Source: Ambrosia x helenae (Eukaryota > Streptophyta > Magnoliopsida > Asterales > Asteraceae). From it: a DNA stretch of 64,000 nt. The position numbers were made by a program, and so were the translations under genes. This document shows positions 11,511 through 22,682 of the stretch, in pieces; position 1 is the stretch's first letter, and each line of letters starts with the position of its first letter. The DNA lies in contig CM061226.1 of the NCBI GenBank assembly GCA_030844895.1, positions 114,934,574-114,998,573 of the forward strand, read 5' to 3'. The notes below the pieces were generated by a model that made no database searches, was not told the DNA's origin, and was given only the letters and a program-made list of their open reading frames with translations.

Positions 11511-12232
11511 TGAAACATTGGCCAAAGTGAAGTTGCATGACAAAGTGGCAAAAATGGAAGCAAACATCCCAAAACCAACTTAAATAGGTTTGAAGTCAAA
11601 GCATAATATTTTTTTGAACGACAAATTTTTATTACACCTTTATTGCACCTCACCTTGCATTTTTTAGGGTATAAAAAGAAGCTACACGTTGGCATTTTTT
11701 TCAAATTCTCTAAATATATAAATAATATAAAATATATGAGTAACCGAAACTAAATTGACTATTAAGTCCAAAATATGATTTTAATATAAAAAACACAAAT
11801 GACAACTCAGGAAAACACAATGAATAGAAAAAACACAATGCACAATACAAAAAAACACCATGTTCAGAGAAAAAACACAATCTGCAGGAAAAACACAATG
11901 ATCAGAACTGAAAAACACAATGAACGGGAAAAAATCACAATGAACAGACGAAAATAACACAGTGGAGAGACAAAATAGTACATTGTGTTTTTTATGCTGC
12001 AGATATGTGTTTTTTTATACTGTGCATTGTGTTTTTTTTTCTGTATGAAAAAAAAACCTCACAAAAAAGTCGGGTTTTTTTTGTTTTTTCTATTGCACTA
12101 TGGTACTCGTTTTGGAAAGATAATAAAACGCTTGTTAAACCTTTTATGGTTGTACATGGCCTCCAACAGACAAGATGAAGACAATTCCATTGGCCAAAAA
12201 TATGGATAAAGGAACATTGAAGGATTTCCTGT
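11511..12232. repeat. Degenerate AAAAACACAATG tandem array plus Helitron-like debris
   Basis: From about 11787 to 11975 the unit AAAAACACAATG plus a CAG-containing spacer recurs about 8-9 times with drift in 17-22 base steps. It then reappears inverted (CATTGTGTTTTTT) at 11979-12045. Bases 12095-12135 (ACTATGGTACTCGTTTTGGA onward) match the interior of the Helitron at 41647-42723. Confidence 0.6.
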
Positions 12233-13520
12233 CAGTGGCGGAGCTACACACAACAAATGTGTGCCCGACACCATTCAAATTTTGGTAATATATGTAACGT
12301 GTAATAGAAAAAATTCTAGCGACACCATTGATTTTTTACAAGCGACACTATTGTTTTTTTTACGAGCGACACCATTGCTATTTTTTCTAAAAAAATGACA
12401 TATTCGAAGTTCCGGCCTCATGAAAGTTTAAAAAAGACAAGCAAATGAATTTGAAAATACATGAAGTCATATATCTTTGCATATTATTTATACTAGATGA
12501 AGCACATTTTGGGATTACAAATACATTGTCTCAAGCTCAGCTATTCAAAGAAAGGATCAAGCTATTGTGAATGCAATTGGGATGGTTAATGCAATGAAAC
12601 AACAATTACTAATGTTTAGACTTGAAGGATTTGATTCACTTGTGGAAAATGTGGCATCTTTTTGTGATAAAAATGAGATAGAAACGGTTGATATGGAAGA
12701 CAAATATGTTGATCCAAAATATAGAAGGAGAAAGACTAACATCACTAATCGTCATTATTATGAGGTTGAAAATTTCAACACTGTGTTAGATATGCAAATC
12801 CAAGAGCTTAGCACCTGTTTTAATGAGGTAACCACTGAGGTGCTAATGTGTATGAATGCCTTAAGCCCGGATGATAATTTTAGTGCATTTGATGTTCCAA
12901 AGATACTAAGGTTGGCGAGGTGTACCTGTATGATTTTAATTGTAAAGAAAGAGATGATCTTATTCATGAGCTCGACATCTACATTAATAACATAAGATGC
13001 GACAAAATGTTTGGCGACATGAAAGGTATATCAAACCTTGCAAAAATGATGGTGGAAACAAAGAAACATGTTAGATATCCGTTGGTCTATTGTTTATTGA
13101 AATTAGCATTAGTTCTATTGATTGCAACAGCTAGTGTTGAGAGATGTTTTTCTTCTATGAAGCATGTGAAGGTAGATTTGCGTAATCAGATGGGTGATGA
13201 TTATTTGAATGATGCTTGCATTTGTTGTATTGAAAAAGAGTTTTTGGCGAAAGTTACGGTTGAAGACGTTATGAATCGTTTTTAAAACATGAAAACTCGT
13301 ATGGAGCAACTATAAAATGTAATTTTTTTATATATTTTAAATGACTTTGTATTTACATTGTGTGTTATCTCAATGATATTGTACTTTTATTATGACAACG
13401 ATTTTTATTGTGTGATTTGACCCGACCCGACCCGATTCGAAAATATTGACACCGTGTTTTTATAAACCTGGATATTGAAAAAAACGACACTATAGGAAAA
13501 AAATCCCGGCTTTGCCACTG
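12233..13520 (+). mobile_element. Decayed hAT transposon
   Basis: The ends are CAGTGGCGGAGCTA on the left and the complement of CAGTGGCAAAGCCGGGA on the right. The 8-bp target duplications differ at one base: TTTCCTGT at 12225-12232 and TTTCCAGT at 13521-13528. Subterminal GCGACACCATTG units are repeated on the left. The inside holds the C-terminal part of a hAT transposase, so the element is internally deleted. It split an older reading frame, which reads through when the element and one duplication are ignored. Confidence 0.87.
12567..13285 (+). pseudogene. hAT-type (zinc-finger MYM/TTF-like) transposase, C-terminal remnant
   Basis: Two overlapping frames together form the C-terminal third of a plant hAT transposase. 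The first (12567-12995) has EGFDSLVENVASFCDKNEIE and YRRRKTNITNRHYYEVENFN. The second (from about 12920 to 13285) has LAKMMVETKKHVRYPLVYCLLKLA, then the dimerisation signature TASVERCFSSMKHVK and the end MGDDYLNDACICCIEKEF. The switch near 12918-12925 is a frameshift. The N-terminal zinc finger and the first two catalytic acids are missing, so the product would be inactive. Confidence 0.8.
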
Positions 13521-13904
13521 TTTCCAGTACTGGGTATATGATCCTAAGTCAAGTTTAGTGGTGATTGTTTGTAAACATGACGAGTTCGAAATCTTCAATG
13601 TTAAAGACTTATTGGCTTTGCATTCAGAAAATATTCAGGTGTTGACCAAGAATCAGATTGAGTGTGATCCAGATTATGAAGTTCTTGCTATAGCTTACAC
13701 AAGTGTTGTTGTTGGGATTATCAATCTAGAGATAGAATCTGTTAGGAGAGGAAGAGTGGAGACACGACTGTTTGCTTTACACATTGGGAAGTCACCTTCT
13801 GAACTCAAACGAGCATTGAAGTCAAAGAAGAAACCTGGCCGTGGTGTGGCAATAAGTGAATATTTGAAGAGCCAAGACAACACAAACCTAGGGGGATATT
13901 GTAA

Positions 13905-14727
13905 GACCTTGTCTTTTGGAGGTTTGTGTTTGTCTTGGTCCACTATATGTTTTGGGCTCGTTTCTCTTCGGCTCATTAAGAGCGGGATCCGGGGTAAGAA
14001 AGTAAGATTGAACTACTGAATAAGAGAAGCATTGTGATTTCCTTGAAAAAAGGACTTTAGCGTCTCATTGCGGAAGCAGAAGTTCAATCATTCCTCATTC
14101 ACTTCTAGGGCTTGGGTTAGAGAGGAGGGAATAGATTAAATAAATAAAGTCGAAGTGCAGTTCCTATTTCTCAGCTCAGATTAGAGCACCAGGCAAAGGA
14201 GTAGGAGCAGCCGCTGGAGAACCACCATAGCCATCCATGGAAGTAAGAATAGCAGCAGAAGTAGTAGTAGGAACATGGGCACTGGAAAAAGATTCAATCG
14301 ATCCAGCTCTGATAACAAAGCAGTAGGCAAGCCTTAGGACCATCCATACCTCTAAGCCCAAGACTTTTTCCCGAGCGATCACAGAATGCTTTGTGAATAG
14401 CCCTCTCTGTTTCATACCGATACCTGTCAGATTCCATAGCTAATGAATCTCTTTCTTTTTCAACTCTTTCCCGTCACGCAAGAAGATTTTCTTGCACAAA
14501 CCTAGTAGTTATTTGTCCTGCCGATCTTGGGTGAACTGATGACACTGATGCTCCAAGACCAAGAGTTTTCACAGCCAAAGCTATTGAAGCTGCTCCCCCC
14601 CCCCCCCTTCACTTGAATTCTAGCTTTCTGCTCTTCAAGAGTAAGATTGGTTCTTAGAGCTAGGAGTTGCCTTTCACAGTGAGATAGCCGACTTACTGTG
14701 ATTTGATGGCATTCTATCTAATAAAGA
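13905..14727. other. Probable mitochondrial DNA insertion (NUMT), left part
   Basis: Composition shifts abruptly to about 45 percent GC with the texture of plant mitochondrial spacer (for example TTTCTCTTCGGCTCATTAAG, GGGATCCGGGGTAAG). No nuclear gene or transposon is recognisable. Similar sequence continues at 26938 on the far side of the LTR array. The origin is inferred from composition, not from an identified mitochondrial gene. Confidence 0.35.
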
Positions 14728-14836
14728 CAAAGTGTAACATTTCATACTAAAAAGATATACGTTACGGATTAAAACGACAAGTTTTATTATTTTTGGTTAT
14801 ATGTTGAACCCCAATACAATGATAATTATTCACATT

Positions 14837-14883
<47 letters not shown>

Positions 14884-15089
14884 TTTTGACACAAACAAAA
14901 AAAAAATCAGATTTTTTTTTGTAGAATTTTGTTGCAATGCTTTAAACAAAAAAATACAAACAAACCCACCTTATAAATTCTGAGATTTCAAGCCCAAAAG
15001 TCTAGTTGTAGCCCAGCCCAGACCCCATTAAACCCGGCCCACGTTGCTACCTTCTTCCTCCCCTCCTTTCATTTTAATCAAAAAAAAGA

Positions 15090-15163
15090 TGGTCCCAGCC
15101 GGGTCTCGAACCGGGGTCAAACGCACACAACACACGGGCATTAACCAACTGAGCCACATGGAT
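15090..15163 (-). repeat. tRNA-like segment inside LTR (minus strand)
   Basis: Read on the minus strand it has an A-box TGGCTCAGTTGG and, 36 bases on, a B-box GGTTCGAGACC, spaced as in a tRNA gene. It is probably a SINE or tRNA remnant caught in an ancestral LTR. Copies lie at about 19894-19967 and 24696-24769. It is not called as a functional tRNA because a full cloverleaf acceptor stem is not evident. Confidence 0.55.
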
Positions 15164-15442
15164 TCTTTGTTTCAATATGAACTCAAATGTTATTTATAAA
15201 GACTCTGTTTTCATATCTGCTACTTTGGTCGTGTCTGTACATCAGCCGAACACAGTCAAGAGCAAATCTTGACTTATGATTGAACCAAATAAGGGAATAA
15301 TTGCATAATTTGTTTTCGTGACATACAAATAACGGGTATTACGCTTAATATACATCAATTAACGCAATCAAAATTTAAGATTATTACGCGTATGGTTCAA
15401 AGCATAGTCAACTTTCCAATCGTGTTACCCAGACCCCATCCC

Positions 15443-15449
15443 TATAAAT
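15443..15449 (+). promoter_or_regulatory. LTR TATA box
   Basis: TATAAAT in CCATCCCTATAAATTGAGCA is the likely core promoter that separates U3 from R in each LTR. Copies are at 20247-20253 and 25049-25055. Confidence 0.55.
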
Positions 15450-15764
15450 TGAGCATCACAAAGCCTTCTACGATCGCCAAATACTCTCTCTCAATCTCCT
15501 ATTTCTTCATTAAATCTGCTGTTCAAGCATCTTTGTTCGTGGTTGACTATTTTTGTTGACCGGGCAATAATCACACGATTCATCATTGTAAGTGTAATCT
15601 CTTCAGTGGGTTTTGTTATTCGGAATCCACACAATGAAAACCCTAAGGTTAATTGGGTTAAAGTTGTGTGGATTGCCTGATTGCTGAATCTATGGTTCGT
15701 AATTTTTGAATTGGGGATAAACCAGGTTTGCATAGTGTATTTATATAATTAAAAACAAAAACAA

Positions 15765-15845
15765 TCACAACCACTGGTCTAGACCAAGTGGTTGTGACTA
15801 TTGCTTGGCCCTAATCCAACCGGGTTCGATTCTTGCCTGTGGCGT
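15765..15845 (+). repeat. 33-base palindrome followed by a tRNA-like B-box, inside LTR
   Basis: The arms TCACAACCACT and AGTGGTTGTGA enclose the self-complementary GGTCTAGACC plus one A, giving a near-perfect 33-nt hairpin at 15765-15797. A B-box GGGTTCGATTC follows at about 15822. The same hairpin is at 20569-20601 and 25371-25403. In RNA it would form a long stem within the R/U5 leader. Confidence 0.8.
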
Positions 15846-16686
15846 CCCATACCATTATTTTTAACCTTTTTAACAAACCAAATAATAATATATATATATT
15901 AAACCTTTAATCTTATAAATTCATTTTAAAATATTAAAACTATTTTATAAATTCCAAAAAAATTATATTTGTTTAATCTGAGATAAAAGTGTTATTCACA
16001 ATTTTTATTTTTCAAAAATTCATTTATTTAGTATTTATAATAATTAAATCATTTTTATACCATTATATTCATAAAAATCCATTTATATATCAAAACAATT
16101 TTATTAGATTCTCCAAAAATTATCCTGACTTTTTATAAAGTTAAACTTTACTGAAATAATTTTTAATTCAGTAAAATCATTTATTTTATATTTTTAATCA
16201 ATTTTTGTTAGATTTAATCATAATTAAATCATAATAAATCCAATTTTCATCATTTTTGCACCAAAATTTTATACAAATTATTTTTAATTATTTAGAACAG
16301 AAATATGATTTTTAAAATAGAAATTCTTTAATTTTAGTATTTTTGAATATTAAAGTTAAATGTTGGCAATTTGTAACAAATAGATTTAAAAATCTATTTT
16401 AAAAGAAATAATTTTATAAAAATTATTTTTATACTTCAAACGCATTATTGTGAGCATTCTAAATCCAAATTTTATAAAAAGACTTTCTTTTATTTAATTA
16501 TCAAATTTCCTTTATTTAATTAACATTTATTTTAAATTCAACAATTGGATATCCCCAAATTCGAAGCCCTAGAAACTTATACATTTATAGACTTGGTAGA
16601 CTTAGACATATATATTACCTCATTATAGGGTGATACTTGATACATTGGGCAACACACTATTTTTCAAGAGATAACGTTTTGCTAAG

Positions 16687-17138
16687 GTGAGTTTACATAG
16701 CCCCTTTTCTCTATTTTCACTATTTTTGGGGTGAAACATGTTTAAACATTTTATACTATCATTTACTCATACTTACTTATGATACAATTACATCATCGTT
16801 CTATCATTTGACTGTAACAAAAAGACACAGTACAATCATTAACAATGATCAAGCCGCCTGTTTAGATTATAGCGCTATAGGTCTGACAAACCCATCCCCC
16901 GCATAAATTCAGGGATGATCGATAACAGTAACAACATTTAACTAACTTGCGAGTTAGTCATCAGTCGACACAAGGTTTGGTTGTACAGAGACGCATTGTT
17001 ACATGTCGGCATCATACTCTATCATCACACAACCCTGAGTGTTGTACAAACTATTGTTACCAACTATATCTCAAAAACCTATGTAATTCTCACCAACAAT
17101 TGTTGACCCAAAATATTTTCAACTTAACATGTTTCAGG
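16687..17138 (+). other. Candidate intron in the retroelement leader
   Basis: A strong donor (CTAAG|GTGAGTTT) at 16687 is followed by a strong acceptor (GTTTCAG|GTTC) ending at 17138 within the LTR. A second acceptor (CTATTACAG|ACC) ends at 17873, just before the gag start codon. Splicing of the leader is possible but unproven. Confidence 0.35.
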
Positions 17139-17329
17139 TTCTACTTGCTTGAAGATTTGCTTGAAGATATGTGCATAGTCTTATACAATTTGATGTATGA
17201 ATTCTTGTAGAATCATTGTATGTAAATTATTTAAATCATCTAATGAAATCATTATTCACCATGAGCTACTGAACAATCATCACTACGTGACATCCCGATG
17301 TTTCCGCCATCGGTTGGGGTGTTACAGAT

Positions 17330-17342
17330 TGGTATCAGAGCC
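17330..17342 (+). promoter_or_regulatory. Primer-binding site, copy 1 (copy 2 at 22136-22148)
   Basis: TGGTATCAGAGCC lies three bases after the LTR end. It is complementary to the 3' end of plant initiator methionine tRNA, the usual primer for Ty3/gypsy reverse transcription. Confidence 0.92.
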
Positions 17343-17876
17343 TTGGTTATAGGGAATTAGGTTATTAGAAATAATCTAGACTATAACCTTAGGGACTAAA
17401 ACAGTACTTGCTTCTCCTATTTGTAACCCTAATTGCTTCCCTAATCCTATCCTTATCCTATGCCCTACAACCCTAAACCTACATGTGACTACTCTTAATT
17501 GTCTGCTGCAATCCTGATCCACCATTAGATTTATAGGACAAAATCCTCAGGTTTAACCTGAACCCCCTTGAGATCTCGTCGAAGTTCTAGATTTTAATAA
17601 CGAACACGTGCAATCTGGAAGGGTGAACGCCTGTATTCTGAGTCTTCTGTCTAGGCTGGCATTGCGCATATATCCCAATCAGACGAGGGACCCGGATGCC
17701 TACCTGGGAATTCTCGGGATGAGTGTTCACTTATAGGCTAAAGCATGTCTTCATATGTTATTAGAATTTAGAATCTTTGATAAGTCAACGTTTTCGTTTA
17801 TTCGTTTTAATTAATGAATAAATGATTACATTCCTTATATAAACTCTCATTCATTTCATTGTGTCTATTACAGACC

Positions 17877-19064
17877 ATGCCTCCTCGTCGCAGCACTCGC
17901 AACAGCACTGGTGAAAACCACGATGAAGGTAGTGACAACCATGGTCATGACCAAGGTCCTGGTCACAACACCAATGGGGTCGATGCTCAACTGGCTGCGA
18001 TCATTTCTCAACAAATGGCGCAGCAAATCGCAACTCTGGTTCCCAATTTACTTGCTCAGGTCATCCAATTGAACGGCAACGGGAATGGTCACAACAATGG
18101 GAACGGAAATGGCAATGGCAATGGTAATGGACCCCAAGCCTGTACCCTTAAGCATTTCAACTCTTGTAACCCTCCGAAGTTTAGTGGTGAAGAAGGAGCT
18201 ACAGGACTCCTCCAATGGTTTGAGGGTATTGAGAATACCTTCATCAACAGTGAGTGCCCCGACAACTTCAAGGTTCGTTACGCCATGAGTGTTCTCCATA
18301 AACGAGCACTCACATGGTGGAATGAAGAAAAGCGTACTCGTGGGGCCGAAGTTGCTCTTGCTATGACATGGAACCAAGTCAAAGAGATCATGAAGGAAGA
18401 GTTTTGTCCTCGCAATGAAGTTAAGAAGCTTGAAGATGAGTTCCACACCTTAGCTCAAGATAGTGGGGAAAACCTTGCCTACAACACCCGCTTTCATGAG
18501 CTTAGCTTATTGCTGCCCCACAAAGTCACTCCCCTGTCGGTAGCCATCGAGAAGTACATCGGTGGTCTGCCCATGCAAATCCAGGATACGGTGTGGGGAA
18601 GGAATCCTGCCACCTTGGAGGAAGCCAAACGTTTAGCAGCTACCTTAACTGATAATCACGTAAAGAACGGGACCTTAGTACGGAAAGGCAATAAAACAAG
18701 TATTGTAGCCGCGGTAACCACTGAGAACCAGAAACGTAAGACCAGGGATCCTGCTGCAAACCTCACTCCACAAGCCTCTAACAAGAAACCTTATACAGGA
18801 AACCATCCATTGTGTAACACATGCAACCGACATCATCCCACTACTTCAGCGTGTCGCTTGTGCACCAATTGTGGTAGGTATGGCCATCTAATTAATACAT
18901 GTCGCGAGACCCCAAACCCTAATGCCAACCAACCCACCAACCCTGCTCAAGCTGCTAACCTTAATCAATACAACTATGGTCAATGCTATGAATGTGGAGA
19001 CCCAAATCACTACCGTAACCGATGCCCTAAACTAAACCGAGATCAAGACCCTCCAGCTACCTAA
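17877..19064 (+). CDS. gag: Retroelement Gag polyprotein, copy 1
   Basis: A 395-residue capsid/nucleocapsid protein, started at ATG 17877 (ACCATGCC context); the in-frame codons before it lack an ATG. Residues about 1-80 are low complexity, with a Gly-Asn run (GNGNGNGNGNG). The retrotransposon gag domain follows: LQWFEGIENTFINSECPDNF, YAMSVLHKRALTWWNEEKRT and MTWNQVKEIMKEEFCPRNEV. It runs on through LEDEFHTLAQDSGENLAYNT to IGGLPMQIQD. Two CCHC zinc knuckles follow (CTNCGRYGHLINTC and CYECGDPNHYRNRC), preceded by an extra Cys/His pair (CNTCNRHH). The frame then stops without protease. The ORF is undamaged and is identical to copy 2. Gag would package the element RNA, with pol enzymes needed from a relative. 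Confidence 0.95.
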   Translation: MPPRRSTRNSTGENHDEGSDNHGHDQGPGHNTNGVDAQLAAIISQQMAQQIATLVPNLLAQVIQLNGNGNGHNNGNGNGNGNGNGPQACTLKHFNSCNPPKFSGEEGATGLLQWFEGIENTFINSECPDNFKVRYAMSVLHKRALTWWNEEKRTRGAEVALAMTWNQVKEIMKEEFCPRNEVKKLEDEFHTLAQDSGENLAYNTRFHELSLLLPHKVTPLSVAIEKYIGGLPMQIQDTVWGRNPATLEEAKRLAATLTDNHVKNGTLVRKGNKTSIVAAVTTENQKRKTRDPAANLTPQASNKKPYTGNHPLCNTCNRHHPTTSACRLCTNCGRYGHLINTCRETPNPNANQPTNPAQAANLNQYNYGQCYECGDPNHYRNRCPKLNRDQDPPAT

Positions 19065-19516
19065 CCGCAAGACTCACCATTTGACTCTTGGTTGCTTTTA
19101 TTCTATGTATTGATGTTATTCGATTCAAGTAATAAAATTCAAGTATTATCATAACATTTGTGTGCATGCTTGTTGGAATGTGAACTAATTGCTATATCTA
19201 TACTTGCTTACTTGTACATCAATTAGTTAACTACCAAACAACCAGCTTAACGATTGGTAGAGGTCATCATGTCATTCCAACAGTCGGGAGAGGCCCTACC
19301 ACCTGAACGACTGGCGGAGACTATCAGACCTGCTTGACCATCGGTAAAGTCATAAAAGGACGCAAAACCCTAATGTAAGGTAAATTGGTAATTACGGTCC
19401 GGAACGTAATTATGAATTTACAGGTACATTAAGGTAGTGTGAAATTTTATCAAGGTTTTCAGTAGTTGGCCAATTGCTAACCTAGTGTCTTCCTTTAACT
19501 TCGGGACGAAGTTCCT

Positions 19517-19530
19517 AAAAGTAGGGGAGA
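19517..19530 (+). promoter_or_regulatory. Polypurine tract, copy 1 (copy 2 at 24323-24336)
   Basis: AAAAGTAGGGGAGA ends two bases before the TGTAAC of the next LTR. This is the expected place for plus-strand priming. Confidence 0.85.
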
Positions 19531-19531
19531 C

Positions 19532-19635
19532 TGTAACATTTCATACTAAAAAGATATACGTTACGGATTAAAACGACAAGTTTTATTATTTTTGGTTATA
19601 TGTTGAACCCCAATACAATGATAATTATTCACATT

Positions 19636-19685
<50 letters not shown>

Positions 19686-22132
19686 TTTTGACACAAACAA
19701 AAAAAAAAAATCAGATTTTTTTTTGTAGAATTTTGTTGCAATGCTTTAAACAAAAAAATACAAACAAACCCACCTTATAAATTCTGAGATTTCAAGCCCA
19801 AAAGTCTAGTTGTAGCCCAGCCCAGACCCCATTAAACCCGGCCCACGTTGCTACCTTCTTCCTCCCCTCCTTTCATTTTAATCAAAAAAAAGATGGTCCC
19901 AGCCGGGTCTCGAACCGGGGTCAAACGCACACAACACACGGGCATTAACCAACTGAGCCACATGGATTCTTTGTTTCAATATGAACTCAAATGTTATTTA
20001 TAAAGACTCTGTTTTCATATCTGCTACTTTGGTCGTGTCTGTACATCAGCCGAACACAGTCAAGAGCAAATCTTGACTTATGATTGAACCAAATAAGGGA
20101 ATAATTGCATAATTTGTTTTCGTGACATACAAATAACGGGTATTACGCTTAATATACATCAATTAACGCAATCAAAATTTAAGATTATTACGCGTATGGT
20201 TCAAAGCATAGTCAACTTTCCAATCGTGTTACCCAGACCCCATCCCTATAAATTGAGCATCACAAAGCCTTCTACGATCGCCAAATACTTTCTCTCAATC
20301 TCCTATTTCTTCATTAAATCTGCTGTTCAAGCATCTTTGTTCGTGGTTGACTATTTTTGTTGACCGGGCAATAATCACACGATTCATCATTGTAAGTGTA
20401 ATCTCTTCAGTGGGTTTTGTTATTCGGAATCCACACAATGAAAACCCTAAGGTTAATTGGGTTAAAGTTGTGTGGATTGCCTGATTGCTGAATCTAGGGT
20501 TCGTAATTTTTGAATTGGGGATAAACTAGGTTTGCATAGTGTATTTATATAATTAAAAACAAAAACAATCACAACCACTGGTCTAGACCAAGTGGTTGTG
20601 ACTATTGCTTGGCCCTAATCCAACCGGGTTCGATTCTTGCCTGTGGCGTCCCATACCATTATTTTTAACCTTTTTAACAAACCAAATAATAATATATATA
20701 TATATTAAACCTTTAATCTTATAAATTCATTTTAAAATATTAAAACTATTTTATAAATTCCAAAAAAATTATATTTGTTTAATCTGAGATAAAAGTGTTA
20801 TTCACAATTTTTATTTTTCAAAAATTCATTTATTTAGTATTTATAATAATTAAATCATTTTTACACCATTATATTCATAAAAATCCATTTATATATCAAA
20901 ACAATTTTATTAGATTCTCCAAAAATTATCCTGACTTTTTATAAAGTTAAACTTTACTGAAATAATTTTTAATTCAGTAAAATCATTTATTTTATATTTT
21001 TAATCAATTTTTGTTAGATTTAATCATAATTAAATCATAATAAATCCAATTTTCATCATTTTTGCACCAAAATTTTATACAAATTATTTTTAATTATTTA
21101 GAACAGAAATATGATTTTTAAAATAGAAATTCTTTAATTTTAGTATTTTTGAATATTAAAGTTAAATGTTGGCAATTTGTAACAAATAGATTTAAAAATC
21201 TATTTTAAAAGAAATAATTTTATAAAAATTATTTTTATACTTCAAACGCATTATTGTGAGCATTCTAAATCCAAATTTTATAAAAAGACTTTCTTTTATT
21301 TAATTATCAAATTTCCTTTATTTAATTAACATTTATTTTAAATTCAACAATTGGATATCCCCAAATTCGAAGCCCTAGAAACTTATACATTTATAGACTT
21401 GGTAGACTTAGACATATATATTACCTCATTATAGGGTGATACTTGATACATTGGGCAACACACTATTTTTCAAGAGATAACGTTTTGCTAAGGTGAGTTT
21501 ACATAGCCCCTTTTCTCTATTTTCACTATTTTTGGGGTGAAACATGTTTAAACATTTTATACTATCATTTACTCATACTTACTTATGATACAATTACATC
21601 ATCATTCTATCATTTGACTGTAACAAAAAGACACAGTACAATCATTAACAATGATCAAGCCGCCTGTTTAGATTATAGCGCTATAGGTCTGACAAACCCA
21701 TCCCCCGCATAAATTCAGGGATGATCGATAACAGTAACAACATTTAACTAACTTGCGAGTTAGTCATCAGTCGACACAAGGTTTGGTTGTACAGAGACGC
21801 ATTGTTACATGTCGGCATCATACTCTATCATCACACAACCCTGAGTGTTGTACAAACTATTGTTACCAACTATATCTCAAAAACCTATGTAATTCTCACC
21901 AACAATTGTTGACCCAAAATATTTTCAACTTAACATGTTTCAGGTTCTACTTGCTTGAAGATTTGCTTGAAGATATGTGCATAGTCTTATACAATTTGAT
22001 GTATGAATTCTTGTAGAATCATTGTATGTAAATTATTTAAATCATCTAATGAAATCATTATTCACCATGAGCTACTGAACAATCATCACTACGTGACATC
22101 CCGATGTTTCCGCCATCGGTTGGGGTGTTACA
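19532..22132 (+). repeat. LTR 2 (shared middle LTR)
   Basis: 2601 bp. It agrees with LTR3 and not LTR1 at every diagnostic substitution checked. It differs from LTR3 only in simple-repeat lengths (A run, TA repeat). It serves as the 3' LTR of the first unit and the 5' LTR of the second. Confidence 0.95.
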
Positions 22133-22682
22133 GATTGGTATCAGAGCCTTGGTTATAGGGAATTAGGTTATTAGAAATAATCTAGACTATAACCTTAGGG
22201 ACTAAAACAGTACTTGCTTCTCCTATTTGTAACCCTAATTGCTTCCCTAATCCTATCCTTATCCTATGCCCTACAACCCTAAACCTACATGTGACTACTC
22301 TTAATTGTCTGCTGCAATCCTGATCCACCATTAGATTTATAGGACAAAATCCTCAGGTTTAACCTGAACCCCCTTGAGATCTCGTCGAAGTTCTAGATTT
22401 TAATAACGAACACGTGCAATCTGGAAGGGTGAACGCCTGTATTCTGAGTCTTCTGTCTAGGCTGGCATTGCGCATATATCCCAATCAGACGAGGGACCCG
22501 GATGCCTACCTGGGAATTCTCGGGATGAGTGTTCACTTATAGGCTAAAGCATGTCTTCATATGTTATTAGAATTTAGAATCTTTGATAAGTCAACGTTTT
22601 CGTTTATTCGTTTTAATTAATGAATAAATGATTACATTCCTTATATAAACTCTCATTCATTTCATTGTGTCTATTACAGACC

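Larger units (their letters stand above)
12139..14019 (+). pseudogene. Unidentified reading frame split by the hAT element
   Basis: The frame is open from 12139 to the hAT target site. It continues in the same frame from the second target copy (GAT TTC CAG TAC TGG at the joint). It then runs through KHDEFEIFNVKDLLALHSEN, DPDYEVLAIAYTSVVVGIIN and HIGKSPSELKRALKSKKKPG to about 13895, after which composition changes and similarity to a protein fades. I do not recognise the family. That the frame closes up when the element is ignored is good evidence it once coded. No upstream exon or promoter was found. Confidence 0.5.
14733..17326 (+). repeat. LTR 1
   Basis: 2594 bp, running TGTAACATTTC to GGGGTGTTACA. 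It differs from LTR2 and LTR3 at five or more shared positions: about 15486 C for T, 15692 T for G, 15722 C for T, 16058 T for C and 16797 G for A. It contains a (TAA)n tract near 14842-14882, a TATA box at 15443-15449, two tRNA-like segments and a strong palindrome. Confidence 0.95.

Noticed and set aside
14842..14882. CRISPR-like regular repeat
   Set aside because: It is a TAA microsatellite in the LTR. The window is plant nuclear DNA and has no spacer structure.
15090..15163. A tRNA gene on the minus strand
   Set aside because: A and B boxes are present, but no full cloverleaf with a paired acceptor stem is evident. It occurs in every LTR, so it is called a tRNA-like remnant.
16947..17210. 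87-codon open frame repeated three times (also 21753 and 26553)
   Set aside because: It lies within the LTR and repeats only because the LTR does. It has no protein-like features.
18048..18446. 132-codon minus-strand frame opposite gag (also at 22854)
   Set aside because: It is a shadow of the gag coding strand.
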